Position numbers and translations under genes: made by a program. Under the pieces are notes generated by a model, which was not told the origin of the DNA, did no database searches, and worked only from the letters and a program-made list of their open reading frames with translations. Below are positions 27,384-36,458 of a stretch of DNA of 64,000 nucleotides, in pieces. Positions within the stretch are counted from its first letter, which is position 1, and every line of letters begins with the position of its first letter. Origin of the DNA: Asticcacaulis taihuensis (GTDB lineage Bacteria; Pseudomonadota; Alphaproteobacteria; Caulobacterales; Caulobacteraceae); assembly GCF_900100255.1 (NCBI RefSeq), contig NZ_FMTS01000001.1, positions 310,001-374,000 on the forward strand, in the 5' to 3' direction.

Positions 27384-27610
27384 TTATCCACAGATTGCAC
27401 AGATTAACACAGATTAAAAAAGGAAGAGGATTAAGGGAATTCAGCTCCGAATTGTCTGGTCAGTGCAGGACGCTTAAAAGAGCGCGAAGCGCTCAAGGTA
27501 AGTAAATCGTCGCCCCCTCATTGTCTCCGATCAGAACGCAGACATGTCCATTTCTCCTCTTAAGCCTCTTCCTTTCTTAATCTGTGCTAATCTGTGCAAT
27601 CTGTGGATAA
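27384..27610. repeat. Long inverted-repeat element, family A copy 4 (inside the rib operon)
   Basis: Ends TTATCCACAGATTGCACAG and GTGCAATCTGTGGATAA. Inner blocks AGGAAGAGGATTAAG and CTTAAGCCTCTTCCT pair. The core has GAGCGCGAAGCGCTC and CAGACATGTCCATTTCTCC, the inverted counterpart of a block in copy 3. It occupies the gap between ribD and ribE. No gene is seen in the gap. Confidence 0.88.
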
Positions 27611-27619
27611 ATACCTTCC

Positions 27620-28267
27620 TTAACTTAATTCATAGGTTTCCCAGAGGTCGTCGCCGACCGACTGAACGCCCAGGCGCGTGAACCGCACCATGTGGCTAAT
27701 ATCGTCAATATTCAGGTGCCCGATCACCGGCCGGGCATCTCCGCCCAAGATGGTGGCCGAGCGGAACCATTCAAGGCGATCGATCAGGCTGGCGCGCAGA
27801 AATGCCGTGGCGATGACGCCGCCGCCTTCGACAAACAGCCGCCCTATCCCCGCCGCACTGATGGCTTCCAGCGCCGCTTCCAGGTCTACACGCTGGTGCT
27901 TCGACGGCACTTTTAGGGCCCGAACACCCAACGATTGCATTTCACCAGTGACCTCGGTGGTCGTCACGACATAGGTCGGGATAACCCGCGCCGTCTGGGC
28001 CAGTTTCGATGTCAAAGGCAGACGAGACCGTGAATCGAGCACGATCCGCGCCGGTTGATAGCCTTCATAATTCGGCAGGCGGACGGTGAGCTCCGGATCA
28101 TCCTTCAGAACAGTTTCGATGCCGACGAGCACGGCGTCATGGCCGCCGCGCAATTCATGGACGACGCGTCGCGCCTCCTCGCCAGTGATCCATTTGCTCT
28201 GACCGGAGGCCGTAGCGATCCGGCCATCAAGCGTGGTGGCCAGCTTTAATGTGATTTGTGGGCGCAT
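27620..28267 (-). CDS. Riboflavin pathway reductase (RibD C-terminal domain only)
   Basis: Reduces 5-amino-6-ribosylaminouracil phosphate to the ribityl form. The 215-residue protein matches only the DHFR-like reductase half of RibD: ITLKLATTLDGRIATASGQSKWIT, DAVLVGIETVLKDDPELTVRLP and LFVEGGGVIATAFL. The zinc deaminase domain of about 145 residues that normally precedes it is absent, and only 125 bases separate it from nrdR, so it cannot be present upstream. A deaminase must be encoded elsewhere. Its ATG sits four bases after a nine-base-pair hairpin that contains the likely GAGG ribosome site. Confidence 0.88.
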   Translation of the reverse strand: MRPQITLKLATTLDGRIATASGQSKWITGEEARRVVHELRGGHDAVLVGIETVLKDDPELTVRLPNYEGYQPARIVLDSRSRLPLTSKLAQTARVIPTYVVTTTEVTGEMQSLGVRALKVPSKHQRVDLEAALEAISAAGIGRLFVEGGGVIATAFLRASLIDRLEWFRSATILGGDARPVIGHLNIDDISHMVRFTRLGVQSVGDDLWETYELS

Positions 28268-28270
28268 TAC

Positions 28271-28295
28271 TCCGAACCTCGTTTAGAGGTTCGGC
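28271..28295 (-). promoter_or_regulatory. Hairpin covering the ribD ribosome-binding site
   Basis: The minus strand reads CCGAACCTC, loop TAAAC or similar, GAGGTTCGG, then AGTA and the ATG of the reductase gene. The nine-base-pair stem is perfect and includes the only Shine-Dalgarno-like GAGG. The further upstream leader is GC-rich (GCGCGGGCTTACGCGC). It does not resemble the FMN riboswitch. Confidence 0.5.
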
Positions 28296-28356
28296 AAGGG
28301 CGACTGCCCGCCGCGCACGTTTGCGCGTAAGCCCGCGCGGCATCTGAGCGCACTAG

Positions 28357-28398
28357 AAAAAAGCTTAATTGCGAATGGCTTGCCATTTGCAATTAAGC
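28357..28398 (-). terminator. Terminator whose stem includes the nrdR stop codon
   Basis: On the minus strand GCTTAATTGCAAATGGC, loop AA, GCCATTCGCAATTAAGC (17 bases each, one mismatch), then TTTTTT. The TAA stop of nrdR (28393-28395) is inside the left arm. It separates glyA-nrdR from the rib genes, implying a separate rib promoter. Confidence 0.9.
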
Positions 28399-28920
28399 AT
28401 CATCGGATGGGGAGATATCCTGCTCGCCCAGCCCCTGCCTGATGTCCTTCGGATCTTCCGGCGCGTCATTGTCCAGCCCCTCGTCGCCCAGGAACTTGGC
28501 AAAATCCGAGGTCTCACGGAAATCCCGATAGACCGAGGCATAACGGACATAGGCCACCACATCGAGCGACTTGAGCGCATCCATCACCAGGCCGCCGACC
28601 GTATCCGACGGAATATCCGTCTCGCCCATGCTCTCCAGTTGCCGGACAATGCCGGACACCATGCGGTCCACCCGGTCCTGGTCCACCGGTCGCTTGCGAA
28701 GCGCAATTGAAATGGAGCGCTCCAGCTTTTCACGGTCAAAAGGCGTGCGCCGTCCGGAACGCTTGACCACCATCAGGTCGCGCAGTTGCACGCGTTCGAA
28801 CGTGGTGAAACGTCCGCCGCACTCCGAGCACGACCGGCGGCGACGGATCGCCGCGCCGTCTTCCGACGGGCGACTATCCTTCACCTGGGTTTCAAGGTTT
28901 CCGCAAAAGGGACAACGCAT
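28393..28920 (-). CDS. nrdR: Transcriptional repressor NrdR
   Basis: Zinc-ribbon and ATP-cone repressor of ribonucleotide reductase genes. The 175-residue protein starts [21 protein letters not shown] with the second zinc pair CSECGGRF, then the ATP cone ([31 protein letters not shown] ...) and [11 protein letters not shown]. The C-terminal 25 residues are an acidic extension. It follows glyA by ten bases; glyA-nrdR-rib gene order is common in this class. The stop codon lies in the terminator. Confidence 0.96.
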   Translation of the reverse strand: MRCPFCGNLETQVKDSRPSEDGAAIRRRRSCSECGGRFTTFERVQLRDLMVVKRSGRRTPFDREKLERSISIALRKRPVDQDRVDRMVSGIVRQLESMGETDIPSDTVGGLVMDALKSLDVVAYVRYASVYRDFRETSDFAKFLGDEGLDNDAPEDPKDIRQGLGEQDISPSDDA

Positions 28921-28930
28921 TCAGGAGCCT

Positions 28931-30235
28931 TTAAGCGTAGATGGGGAAGTTCTTGGTCAGCATCAGCACCTGGGCGCGGACCTTTTCCTGCACGGCCAGA
29001 TCAGGCTGGCCCCCATTGGCCGCCATGCCATCCACCACGTCGGCGATCAGATTGCCGATGGTGATGAACTCGGCCTCGCGGAAACCGCGCGTGGTGCCCG
29101 CGGGGGTGCCGAGACGGACGCCCGACGTGATGGTGAAGGGCTTGTCATCGAACGGAATGCCGTTCTTGTTGCAGGTGATAAAGGCCGCTTCCAGCGCCGC
29201 TTCGGTATCCTTGCCGTTCTGGCCCTTGGGGCGCAGATCGACCGACATGACATGGCTGTCGGTGCCACCAGTGACGATGGCGAGACCGCGCGAAACCAGG
29301 GTATCGGCAAGCGCCCGTGCATTGGCGACGACCTGCTTCGCATAGGTCTTGAATTCGGGCTGGAGGGCCTCACCGAAGGCTACGGCCTTGCCGGCGATGA
29401 CGTGCATCAGCGGGCCGCCTTGCAGGCCTGGGAAGACCGACGAGTTGATCTTCTTGCCGATCGCTTCATCGTTCGACAGGATCAGGCCGCCGCGAGGACC
29501 GCGCAGGGTCTTGTGCGTGGTGGTGGTGACGACGTGGGCGTGCGGCAGCGGATCAGGGTAGACACCACCAGCGACCAGACCGGCATAGTGGGCCATGTCG
29601 ACGAACAGGTAGGCGCCGACCGAATCGGCGATCTCGCGGAAGCGCTTGAAATCGATATGGCGCGGATAGTTGGAGGCGCCGGCGATGATCAGCTTCGGCT
29701 TGTGCTGCTGGGCCAGGTCATTGACCTGTTCCATATCGATCAGGTTGGTGTCGCGCGTTACGCCATAAGGCACGACATTGAACCACTTGCCCGACTGGTT
29801 GGCCGGGGAGCCGTGCGTCAGGTGACCGCCGCAGGCCAGGTCCATGCCCATATAGGTGTCGCCCGGCTGGAGCAGCGAGAAGAAGACGGCCTGGTTGGCC
29901 TGGGCGCCGGAATGCGGCTGGACGTTGGCGAAGGCGCAGTTGAATAGCTTTTTGGCGCGTTCGATGGCCAGACGCTCGACGTCATCGGCATATTCACAAC
30001 CGCCGTAATAGCGGCGGCCGGGATAGCCTTCAGCATACTTGTTGGTGAGCACGGAGCCTTGAGCTTCCAGAACGGCCTTGGAGACGATGTTTTCCGAGGC
30101 GATCAGCTCGATCTGGTCCTGCTGGCGATGCAGTTCGCCCTTGATAGCCGCCATGACTTCGGAGTCTTGTGTGGCGAGGTCGTTGTTGAAGAAGCCTTGC
30201 GGTATGAATGAGCCGGCGTTCGCGGGTGCGTTCAA
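28931..30235 (-). CDS. glyA: Serine hydroxymethyltransferase
   Basis: Pyridoxal-phosphate enzyme converting serine and tetrahydrofolate to glycine and methylene-THF. The 434-residue product has [26 protein letters not shown], and the PLP lysine motif [16 protein letters not shown]. The start is judged to be TTG at 30235, with AGGA nine bases before; upstream frame residues are arginine- and proline-rich and non-conserved, and the first in-frame ATG would remove conserved sequence. It begins the glyA-nrdR operon. Confidence 0.94.
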   Translation of the reverse strand: MNAPANAGSFIPQGFFNNDLATQDSEVMAAIKGELHRQQDQIELIASENIVSKAVLEAQGSVLTNKYAEGYPGRRYYGGCEYADDVERLAIERAKKLFNCAFANVQPHSGAQANQAVFFSLLQPGDTYMGMDLACGGHLTHGSPANQSGKWFNVVPYGVTRDTNLIDMEQVNDLAQQHKPKLIIAGASNYPRHIDFKRFREIADSVGAYLFVDMAHYAGLVAGGVYPDPLPHAHVVTTTTHKTLRGPRGGLILSNDEAIGKKINSSVFPGLQGGPLMHVIAGKAVAFGEALQPEFKTYAKQVVANARALADTLVSRGLAIVTGGTDSHVMSVDLRPKGQNGKDTEAALEAAFITCNKNGIPFDDKPFTITSGVRLGTPAGTTRGFREAEFITIGNLIADVVDGMAANGGQPDLAVQEKVRAQVLMLTKNFPIYA

Positions 30236-30441
30236 GGGAGCGATTCCTGTACTGGAGGAAGGATAAGGGGGATATGGGGAGCGTTTACGCTCATAGCCAG
30301 CACGAGGCAAGGTTTTTCCCCTCCTTCGCGGTTGCGAAATCGGCACGCATGTGGCAGTAATTGCAAGAAATCCGGACTCAAAGCATTTTGAGTGGCTATT
30401 TCTGGCGCCGATCCCCAGAACCTCCCCAATTTAAAGATATC

Positions 30442-31926
30442 ATGATTTCCCTCACCACGCTTAAACGCGAGTGGCTGGCGAATCCGCGTAACGACCTGCT
30501 GTCCGGTACGGTTGTCGCGCTGGCGCTGATTCCCGAAGCCATCGCCTTTTCCATCATCGCCGGCGTCGATCCGGCGGTCGGGCTTTACGCCTCCTTCATC
30601 ATCGCCATCACCATCGCCATCGTCGGCGGTCGACCGGCGATGATTTCGGCCGCTACGGGCTCCATGACCCTGGTCATGGCCGGTCTGGTCAAATCCCACG
30701 GACTCGATTACTTGCTGGCCGCCAGCCTATTGACCGGTGTCTTTCAGATCATCATCGGCGTGCTGAAACTCGGCAGCCTGATCCGCTTTGTATCGCGCTC
30801 GGTGATGACCGGCTTCGTCAATTCACTGGCCATACTGATCTTCCTGGCGCAGATGCCGCAACTGATCCATGTTACCTGGCCGACCTATGCCCTGGTGGCC
30901 GGCGGACTGGCAATTATCTACGGGTTTCCCTATGTCACCAAGGTGGTGCCCTCGCCGCTCGTCGCCATACTGGTCATCACCGGCCTGACCCTGTGGCTGC
31001 ATCTCGATGTCAACACGGTCGGCGATATGGGCCATATGCCCACCACCCTGCCGCCCTTCCATCTGCCGCAGGTGCCGCTGACTTTGGAGACCTTCGTCAC
31101 CATCGCGCCGCTTTCGGCGACGCTGGCCTTTGTTGGTCTGCTGGAATCGCTGATGACCGCCAATATTATCGATGACATGACCGATACACCGTCTGACAAG
31201 AACACCGAGACGCGTGGCCAAGGCATTGCCAATATCGTCGCATCGCTGTTCGGTGGCATGGCCGGCTGCGCCATGATCGGCCAGAGCGTGATCAATGTCA
31301 CTTCCGGCGGCCGTGGGCGTCTTAGTACGCTTTGGGCCGGCCTGTTCTTGCTGCTCCTGATGCTGGCGCTCCGGCACTGGGTGGCGCAGATTCCCATGGC
31401 GGCGCTGGTGGCGGTGATGATCACGGTCAGCATCGGCACCTTCGACTGGCAGTCTATCCTGCGCCTGCGTACGGCGCCGAAGCAATCGAGCGCCGTTATG
31501 CTGGTGACGACGGTGGCGGTGGTCGCCACGGGCAATCTGTCGATTGGCGTGCTGCTGGGCGTCCTGATGAGCGTTATCTTCTTCGCGCTGAAGGTCAGTC
31601 GGCTTGTCTCAGTAGAATGCACGGAAACGGACGATGGCCGGACGCGGGTTTACACCGTGCATGGCCAGTTGTTCTTCGTGTCGGCCGATCTCTTCACCAG
31701 CGGTTTCGAGTTCCACGGTCATCCGGAAAAGGTGACGATCGATCTCAGCCAGGCGCGGGTGTGGGATATCACCGCGGTCGAGGCCATCGACAAGGCCGTC
31801 TTCCGTTATCGCAAGAGCGGCGCTGACGTGCAGGTCATCGGTATGAGCGAGGCGTGCAGCACCCTGGTGGAAAAGGTCGGGCAGTTCGACAAGACGTTTC
31901 TGCCGTCAGGCGCCATCGGTCACTAG
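30442..31926 (+). CDS. SulP family anion transporter with STAS domain
   Basis: A 494-residue inner-membrane transporter (SLC26/SulP): ten or more helices over residues 20-390, with the first signature [29 protein letters not shown] and [13 protein letters not shown], then a C-terminal STAS domain (about 410-494) with [22 protein letters not shown]. Members move sulfate, bicarbonate or dicarboxylates; substrate is not clear here. The short length recalls bicarbonate/BicA-like members, but no carbonic anhydrase is adjacent. Divergent from glyA; it overlaps the next minus-strand gene by four bases. Confidence 0.88.
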   Translation: MISLTTLKREWLANPRNDLLSGTVVALALIPEAIAFSIIAGVDPAVGLYASFIIAITIAIVGGRPAMISAATGSMTLVMAGLVKSHGLDYLLAASLLTGVFQIIIGVLKLGSLIRFVSRSVMTGFVNSLAILIFLAQMPQLIHVTWPTYALVAGGLAIIYGFPYVTKVVPSPLVAILVITGLTLWLHLDVNTVGDMGHMPTTLPPFHLPQVPLTLETFVTIAPLSATLAFVGLLESLMTANIIDDMTDTPSDKNTETRGQGIANIVASLFGGMAGCAMIGQSVINVTSGGRGRLSTLWAGLFLLLLMLALRHWVAQIPMAALVAVMITVSIGTFDWQSILRLRTAPKQSSAVMLVTTVAVVATGNLSIGVLLGVLMSVIFFALKVSRLVSVECTETDDGRTRVYTVHGQLFFVSADLFTSGFEFHGHPEKVTIDLSQARVWDITAVEAIDKAVFRYRKSGADVQVIGMSEACSTLVEKVGQFDKTFLPSGAIGH

Positions 31927-32141
31927 ACCAGGGTGCCACGGCCGGGGGGTGACGGTTTCTGTCCGCCCGGTCCATTTCCCTGGCCCAGCTTGTTCTTCAG
32001 CTTAAGCACGGCCAAGCGCTTGACGCCTTCCGGATCATTGACCGGCCCCATGGCCGTGGCCTCTTCCGCGGTATCGGCATCAATCGCCGTGACCTTCAGA
32101 TAGGCGCCCTTCCGCTGCATCTCGATATAGATTTCGGACAT
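31923..32141 (-). CDS. Small conserved protein next to hemA
   Basis: A 72-residue protein: MSEIYIEMQRKGAYLKVTAIDADT, then GPVNDPEGVKRLAVLKLKNKL and a glycine/proline-rich tail. I recall similar short proteins downstream of hemA in Caulobacterales (possibly the family named DUF6898), but this is not certain. A two-strand start followed by a helix is plausible. It lies 37 bases after the hemA stop and is probably cotranscribed. No function can be given. Confidence 0.65.
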   Translation of the reverse strand: MSEIYIEMQRKGAYLKVTAIDADTAEEATAMGPVNDPEGVKRLAVLKLKNKLGQGNGPGGQKPSPPGRGTLV

Positions 32142-32178
32142 GGACGGAGTGTGCCGCGACTCTGAGTTTGTGGCAAGC

Positions 32179-33402
32179 TTACGCCACAGCCGGCAGGCGG
32201 GCCACGTTGCACATGGTCCAGAGCTTGTCCATCGACTCGACCAGATGATCGATCATCTCGTCCGTATGGTCCGGCGACGGCGTGAAGCGCAGGCGCTCGG
32301 TGCCCTTCGGCACGGTCGGGTAGTTGATCGGCTGGACATAAATGCCGAAATCATTGAGCAGCATGTCCGAGACCATCTTGCAGTGCTTGGCGTTGCCGAC
32401 CAGCACCGGCACGATGTGCGACTGCGTCGGGAAGGTGGCGATGCCGACCGCGCGCAGCTTCTTCAACAGGCTTTGGGCGCGCTCCTGATGAGCGACGCGC
32501 TTTTCATTGTGTTCCTTCAGGTACTTCACAGAAGCGGCGGCACCGGCCATCACGGCAGGCGGCAGCGAGGTGGTGAAGATAAAGCCAGATGCCCACAGGC
32601 GGATGGCATCGACCATGGCCGAGGTGCCGGCGATATAGCCGCCCATCATGCCGAACGCCTTGCCCAGCGTGCCTTCGATGATGTCGATTTCGCCCATAAT
32701 GCCATCGCGTTCGGCAACCCCTGCCCCGCGTACGCCATAGAGGCCAACGGCATGGACTTCATCGATATAGGTCAGGGCGTTGTATTTCTTGGCCAGAGCC
32801 ACGGTGCCGCGAACGTCCGAGATATCGCCATCCATCGAATAGACGGATTCGAAAGCGATCAGCTTCGGCGCATTGGCTGGCGCGGTCTTCAGCAGTTCTT
32901 CGAGGTGTTCGAGATCGTTATGGCGGAAAACATGGCGCTCGCCACGACCATTGCGGATACCCTGGATCATCGAGGCGTGGTTCAGTTCATCCGAAAAGAT
33001 GATCAGGCCCGGCAGGATTTTATAAAGCGTCGTCAGGGTCGCTTCATTGGCGACATAGCCGGAGGTGAAGACCAGCGCGGCTTCCTTGTGGTGCAGGTCA
33101 GCCAGTTCGGCTTCGAGCTGGTTGTGATAGAAGGTGGTGCCGGAGATATTGCGCGTACCGCCCGAACCAGAGCCCACCGCATCGATGGCTTCGTGCATGG
33201 CGTCCATGACGACCGGATTTTGCCCCTGGCCGAGATAATCGTTCGAGCACCAGACGGTGACGTCCTGCTCGCTGCCGTCTTCCTTGATCCAGGTGGCGCG
33301 GGGAAACTGACCAGCGTGTCGCTTCAAATTGGCGAACACGCGATAGCGCCCTTCGGCGCGAACAGCTTCTACAGCGGCCTCGAAAGCGGCATTATAGTTC
33401 AT
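32179..33402 (-). CDS. hemA: 5-aminolevulinate synthase
   Basis: First step of tetrapyrrole synthesis by the C4 (Shemin) route: glycine plus succinyl-CoA. The 407-residue protein begins [23 protein letters not shown], the normal ALAS opening; an upstream in-frame extension is discounted. Motifs are [48 protein letters not shown] and the PLP lysine in [15 protein letters not shown]. Its upstream region has a palindrome near 33480-33502. hemB is 1.5 kb away on the other strand. Confidence 0.97.
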   Translation of the reverse strand: MNYNAAFEAAVEAVRAEGRYRVFANLKRHAGQFPRATWIKEDGSEQDVTVWCSNDYLGQGQNPVVMDAMHEAIDAVGSGSGGTRNISGTTFYHNQLEAELADLHHKEAALVFTSGYVANEATLTTLYKILPGLIIFSDELNHASMIQGIRNGRGERHVFRHNDLEHLEELLKTAPANAPKLIAFESVYSMDGDISDVRGTVALAKKYNALTYIDEVHAVGLYGVRGAGVAERDGIMGEIDIIEGTLGKAFGMMGGYIAGTSAMVDAIRLWASGFIFTTSLPPAVMAGAAASVKYLKEHNEKRVAHQERAQSLLKKLRAVGIATFPTQSHIVPVLVGNAKHCKMVSDMLLNDFGIYVQPINYPTVPKGTERLRFTPSPDHTDEMIDHLVESMDKLWTMCNVARLPAVA

Positions 33403-33610
33403 ATCACACTCCGACGGCGACATTTTCGCCGCGTATCCTGTTGACGAAATAGCGCTTCCGTCAGGACCGATCAAGTCATCCGGGGGTTAAAATAACCCAC
33501 CGGAGATATTCAAAATGACATTGCGGCAAATTCGTTTCAAATTCCAGCGGTTTTGCTTAAACCTATCTGCGCACATTGTCGCAGCTAAAGTATGACTCAT
33601 TCAAATACTT
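33403..33610. other. hemA upstream region with a palindrome
   Basis: No gene is seen. The plus strand at 33480-33502 reads CCGGGGGTTAAAATAACCCACCGG in two arms: CCGG and GGGTTA against TAACCC and CCGG, an interrupted inverted repeat 60-80 bases upstream of the hemA ATG. On the minus strand CTGCG and CGCAG flank ACAATGTG further upstream. Either could be an operator; neither matches a binding site I can name. Confidence 0.35.
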
Positions 33611-33762
33611 CCCCTCTCCCTGCGTAGCGGGGAGAGGACGACGAGCAAGGCGAAGCCGCAGATCGTCGGGTGAGGGGCTTATAACCGGCTGGGTATGCCC
33701 CTCACCCGATCGCCTTCGCTAAGCTCGGCTCTCGTCCTCTCCCCGCTACGCAGGGAGAGGGG
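33611..33762. repeat. Inverted pair of hairpin repeats, family C
   Basis: Outer arms CCCCTCTCCCTGCGTAGCGG and CCGCTACGCAGGGAGAGGGG are exact complements; further inside GGGTGAGGGGC and GCCCCTCACCC pair. Each half also has its own small hairpin (TAGCGGGGAGAGG). It lies between hemA and a DUF1697 gene, ending about 20 bases before that gene's ribosome site. One half-unit of the same family is at 13641-13694. Confidence 0.9.
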
Positions 33763-33794
33763 AAACAGAAATTTATGGATTTTAGGAGTTTGCT

Positions 33795-34340
33795 TTGTCG
33801 AAAATCTGGATATGCCTGTTTCGCGGCATCAATGTCGGCGGCAATAACAAGCTACCGATGAAGGAGCTGACCAATGTCATGCTGTCAGCGGGCCTAACGG
33901 ACGTGAAGACCTATATCGCCAGCGGCAATGTGGTTTTTCGCTCTGAGCGTGGTGAGCAAGAGATTGAAGCCTTGATCGGCGATCTGGTCGAAACAAACTT
34001 CGGCTTTCGCCCAGCGGTTTTCCTGATCACTCTGGCGCATCTGGAAAAGGCGCTGGCAGAAAATCCCTATCGAAACCACGAACATCAGGGCAAGGCGCAG
34101 CATGTGTTCTTCTTCAAGGCACCGCCGACCAAAGTAGATCATGACCTGCTGGACAGCCTGAAGGCCGACGGCGAAGCCTATGAAATCACGGACGAACTGA
34201 TGTATCTCTATGCACCAGAAGGTATTGGCCGCTCAAAAATGGTCGAAAAGATCGGCCGCGCCATCAAAGCTGATATGACCGCCCGCAATCTGAATACGGT
34301 CGAGACCTTGCGGGATATGGCGGCGGAGTTGGAAGGGTAA
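33795..34340 (+). CDS. DUF1697 family protein
   Basis: A 181-residue protein of DUF1697, a widespread bacterial family of unknown function: SKIWICLFRGINVGGNNKLPMKEL, then YIASGNVVFRS, FLITLAHLEKALAENPY, and the C-terminal YAPEGIGRSKMVEKIGR with TARNLNTVETLRDMA. The start is TTG at 33795 with AGGAG upstream; no ATG precedes the conserved RGINVGG. It is preceded closely by the family C repeat. Confidence 0.88.
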   Translation: MSKIWICLFRGINVGGNNKLPMKELTNVMLSAGLTDVKTYIASGNVVFRSERGEQEIEALIGDLVETNFGFRPAVFLITLAHLEKALAENPYRNHEHQGKAQHVFFFKAPPTKVDHDLLDSLKADGEAYEITDELMYLYAPEGIGRSKMVEKIGRAIKADMTARNLNTVETLRDMAAELEG

Positions 34341-34373
34341 GATGCGACACAATTCAGTTTGGATTAGAATATA

Positions 34374-34682
34374 ATGCAATCAGATATGATTGAAGCCATT
34401 GGGATTGATGATAACGGTTCACTTTGGTTGAAGCCCATAACCACGAAATTTCCATACATTTACAGAGAAGCTATGGAGGTAAGCTGGGATGTTCAACATC
34501 AACGTTTATGCGGGCCCAAACCGCATAAATGGTCATATATCGACTGGTTTAAGCAGATTATCGCTGCTGCGCGCGAACAAGGTACATATCTGACATTTGC
34601 TCCCACAACTTCCTGGACAAACATTCACCCAGAGTTGCAACAGGAAATTTTAGCCGTGGCACTTAAGGATTCTCTACGATGA
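34374..34682 (+). CDS. Orphan hypothetical protein, AT-richer than neighbours
   Basis: A 102-residue protein with no family I recognise: MIEAIGIDDNGSLWLKPITT, then WDVQHQRLCGPKPHKWSYIDWFKQIIAAA and a helical C-terminus. It has many aromatic residues (five Trp). Base composition is visibly AT-richer than surrounding genes (for example AATGCAATCAGATATGAT at the start), which suggests recent acquisition. It may resemble small immunity-type proteins, but this is only a shape-based guess. A second start lies at 34386. It is followed by a family A repeat. Confidence 0.6.
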   Translation: MQSDMIEAIGIDDNGSLWLKPITTKFPYIYREAMEVSWDVQHQRLCGPKPHKWSYIDWFKQIIAAAREQGTYLTFAPTTSWTNIHPELQQEILAVALKDSLR

Positions 34683-34722
34683 CTTACCTTGCAGGACATC
34701 CCGGCAAGATTAGGAAAAGGTT

Positions 34723-34853
34723 GATCCACAGATTACACAGATTGCACAGATTAATTCGTGCAATTACCGGCTAATAGCCTATATCACGGCCAACAGTTTA
34801 AAGCGGCGCGAAGCGCCATCCTTAATCTGTGCAATCTGTGTAATCTGTGGATT
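34723..34853. repeat. Long inverted-repeat element, family A copy 5
   Basis: Ends GATCCACAGATTACACAG and CTGTGTAATCTGTGGATT-type; core includes GGCGCGAAGCGCC. It ends about 20 bases before the hemB start, so it occupies the hemB 5' leader or promoter. Confidence 0.88.
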
Positions 34854-34873
34854 CCCTTTCTTAAGAGTACGCC

Positions 34874-35878
34874 ATGACCTTCAATCCGATCCTTGCCCCC
34901 TATCCGGCCGGCCGGCCCCGTCGTCTGCGCCAGAGCCCGTGGATACGCGACCTGGTGGCGGAAAATCGCCTGCACGTTTCCGACCTGATCTGGCCGATCT
35001 TCGTCCATGATCAGGACAAGGCGCGCGACGCGATCGGCTCGTTGCAGGGTGTCGATCGCCTGAGCATCGCCGAGGCGGTCAAGGAAGCCCGCGAAGCAAA
35101 GGCGCTCGGAATCAATGTCATAGCGCTGTTTCCTCACCTCAATGAGAAAATCCGTACATCGGATGCGAAGGCCGCCATCGATCCGGACGGCCTGATCGTC
35201 CAGACCTGCCGCGCCATCAAGGCGGCCGTACCGGATATCGGCCTGCTGGTCGATATCGCGCTCGATCCCTATACCGATCATGGCCATGACGGCCTGCTTG
35301 ATGACGACGGCAGGATCGCCAATGACGCCACAGTCGAGATGCTGGTGCAGCAGTCGCTTACCCTGACAGCCGGCGGCGCCGATATCCTGGCGCCTTCCGA
35401 TATGATGGACGGCCGCATCGGCGCGATCCGCAACGCGCTGGAAGCCGCCGGCCATCAGGACACGATGATCATGTCCTACGCTGCCAAATATGCCTCGGCC
35501 TTCTATGGCCCCTACCGTGATGCCATCGGCGTCAAGGCGCTGAAGGGCGACAAGAAGACCTACCAGATGGATTCGGCCAATACCGAGGAAGCCCTGCGCG
35601 AGGTCGCCATCGATATTTCTGAAGGCGCCGACATGGTGATGGTCAAGCCGGGCCTGCCCTATCTCGATATCGTCCAGCGCGTCTCGGAGACCTTCAAGGT
35701 TCCGACCTTCGTTTACCAGGTCAGTGGCGAATACGCGATGATCAAGGCGGCGGTCGAGAAAGGCTATATGGACCACGACCGCGGCGTGATGGAAACCCTG
35801 CTGGCCTTCAAGCGCGCCGGCGCTTCGGGTATCCTGACCTATTTCGCCAAGCACGTCGCCGAACTTCTGAAAGCCTGA
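34874..35878 (+). CDS. hemB: Porphobilinogen synthase (delta-aminolevulinate dehydratase)
   Basis: Condenses two 5-aminolevulinates to porphobilinogen. The 334-residue protein has both Schiff-base lysines: K205 in SYAAKYASAFYGP and K258 in MVKPGLPYLDI. The metal region reads DIALDPYTDHGHDG (127-140): aspartates where zinc enzymes have three cysteines, so it is predicted to be the magnesium/potassium type found in many alphaproteobacteria. A family A repeat precedes it. The next gene starts two bases after its stop. Confidence 0.96.
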   Translation: MTFNPILAPYPAGRPRRLRQSPWIRDLVAENRLHVSDLIWPIFVHDQDKARDAIGSLQGVDRLSIAEAVKEAREAKALGINVIALFPHLNEKIRTSDAKAAIDPDGLIVQTCRAIKAAVPDIGLLVDIALDPYTDHGHDGLLDDDGRIANDATVEMLVQQSLTLTAGGADILAPSDMMDGRIGAIRNALEAAGHQDTMIMSYAAKYASAFYGPYRDAIGVKALKGDKKTYQMDSANTEEALREVAIDISEGADMVMVKPGLPYLDIVQRVSETFKVPTFVYQVSGEYAMIKAAVEKGYMDHDRGVMETLLAFKRAGASGILTYFAKHVAELLKA

Positions 35879-35880
35879 TC

Positions 35881-36420
35881 ATGGAAATCTATAAAGACCT
35901 GCAAAAGGCGCTCAATGCCGGCACCTATGTGCGTCTGACCCTGGCCGATGGCGAGCATGAAGGCTTTGTCATTGCCCTCAGCCCGGCGCTGGTGCTGTTG
36001 CAGGCGATCCACGAATGGCAGGATGTCGGGGCGCTCGTTGCGCCGGTCGAAACGGTCGAGGCCGTCGAAATCTCCGATTACCACGACGACCAGATCAAGA
36101 TCCTCGATTTCAACAGCGTCAAGCGCACCAAGCGCTATGGCTGGGTACGGCTCGGCGGCTGGCAGGACCTGTTCAAGTCGCTGCAGTTCAAGGAAAAGTT
36201 CGTTGTGGTTTCGGCCGAGGACGGCACCGAGGTTGGCCTCATCGATACGATCGAGGCCGATTGCGTGGTGATCAAGGCGATCGATCCCGGCGGCAACTGG
36301 CAGGCCGACGAGGTCGAATGGCCATTCGACGATATTACGCTGGTGCAGTTCGACGACAGCTATAGCCGCACCCTGCAACGCTATGTCGAAAAGCGGGCGT
36401 CACAACCGACCAGTCATTAG
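35881..36420 (+). CDS. Hypothetical protein downstream of hemB
   Basis: A 179-residue soluble, acidic protein. It looks like two related beta-rich halves: NAGTYVRLTLADGEHEGFVIALSPALVLLQAI with a following VEAVEISDYHDDQIKI, and KFVVVSAEDGTEVGLIDTIEADCVVIKAI followed by FDDITLVQFDDSYSRTLQRY. Such duplicated small barrels recall LSm/PRC-type folds, but I cannot name a family. Only two bases separate it from hemB, so they are cotranscribed and probably coupled. Confidence 0.75.
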   Translation: MEIYKDLQKALNAGTYVRLTLADGEHEGFVIALSPALVLLQAIHEWQDVGALVAPVETVEAVEISDYHDDQIKILDFNSVKRTKRYGWVRLGGWQDLFKSLQFKEKFVVVSAEDGTEVGLIDTIEADCVVIKAIDPGGNWQADEVEWPFDDITLVQFDDSYSRTLQRYVEKRASQPTSH

Positions 36421-36458
36421 GATGTAACCGGATGGCGCGCGGTGGCGTATAGTCAGGC

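Noticed and set aside
28268-28356. FMN riboswitch upstream of the rib operon
   Set aside because: Only about 90 bases available and none of the conserved RFN segments are visible; the hairpins do not match the multi-branched fold.
34723-34853. CRISPR-like repeat of CACAGATTA
   Set aside because: Units are in tandem runs of two or three at element ends only, are 9-11 bp, and are not separated by unique spacers; no cas gene.
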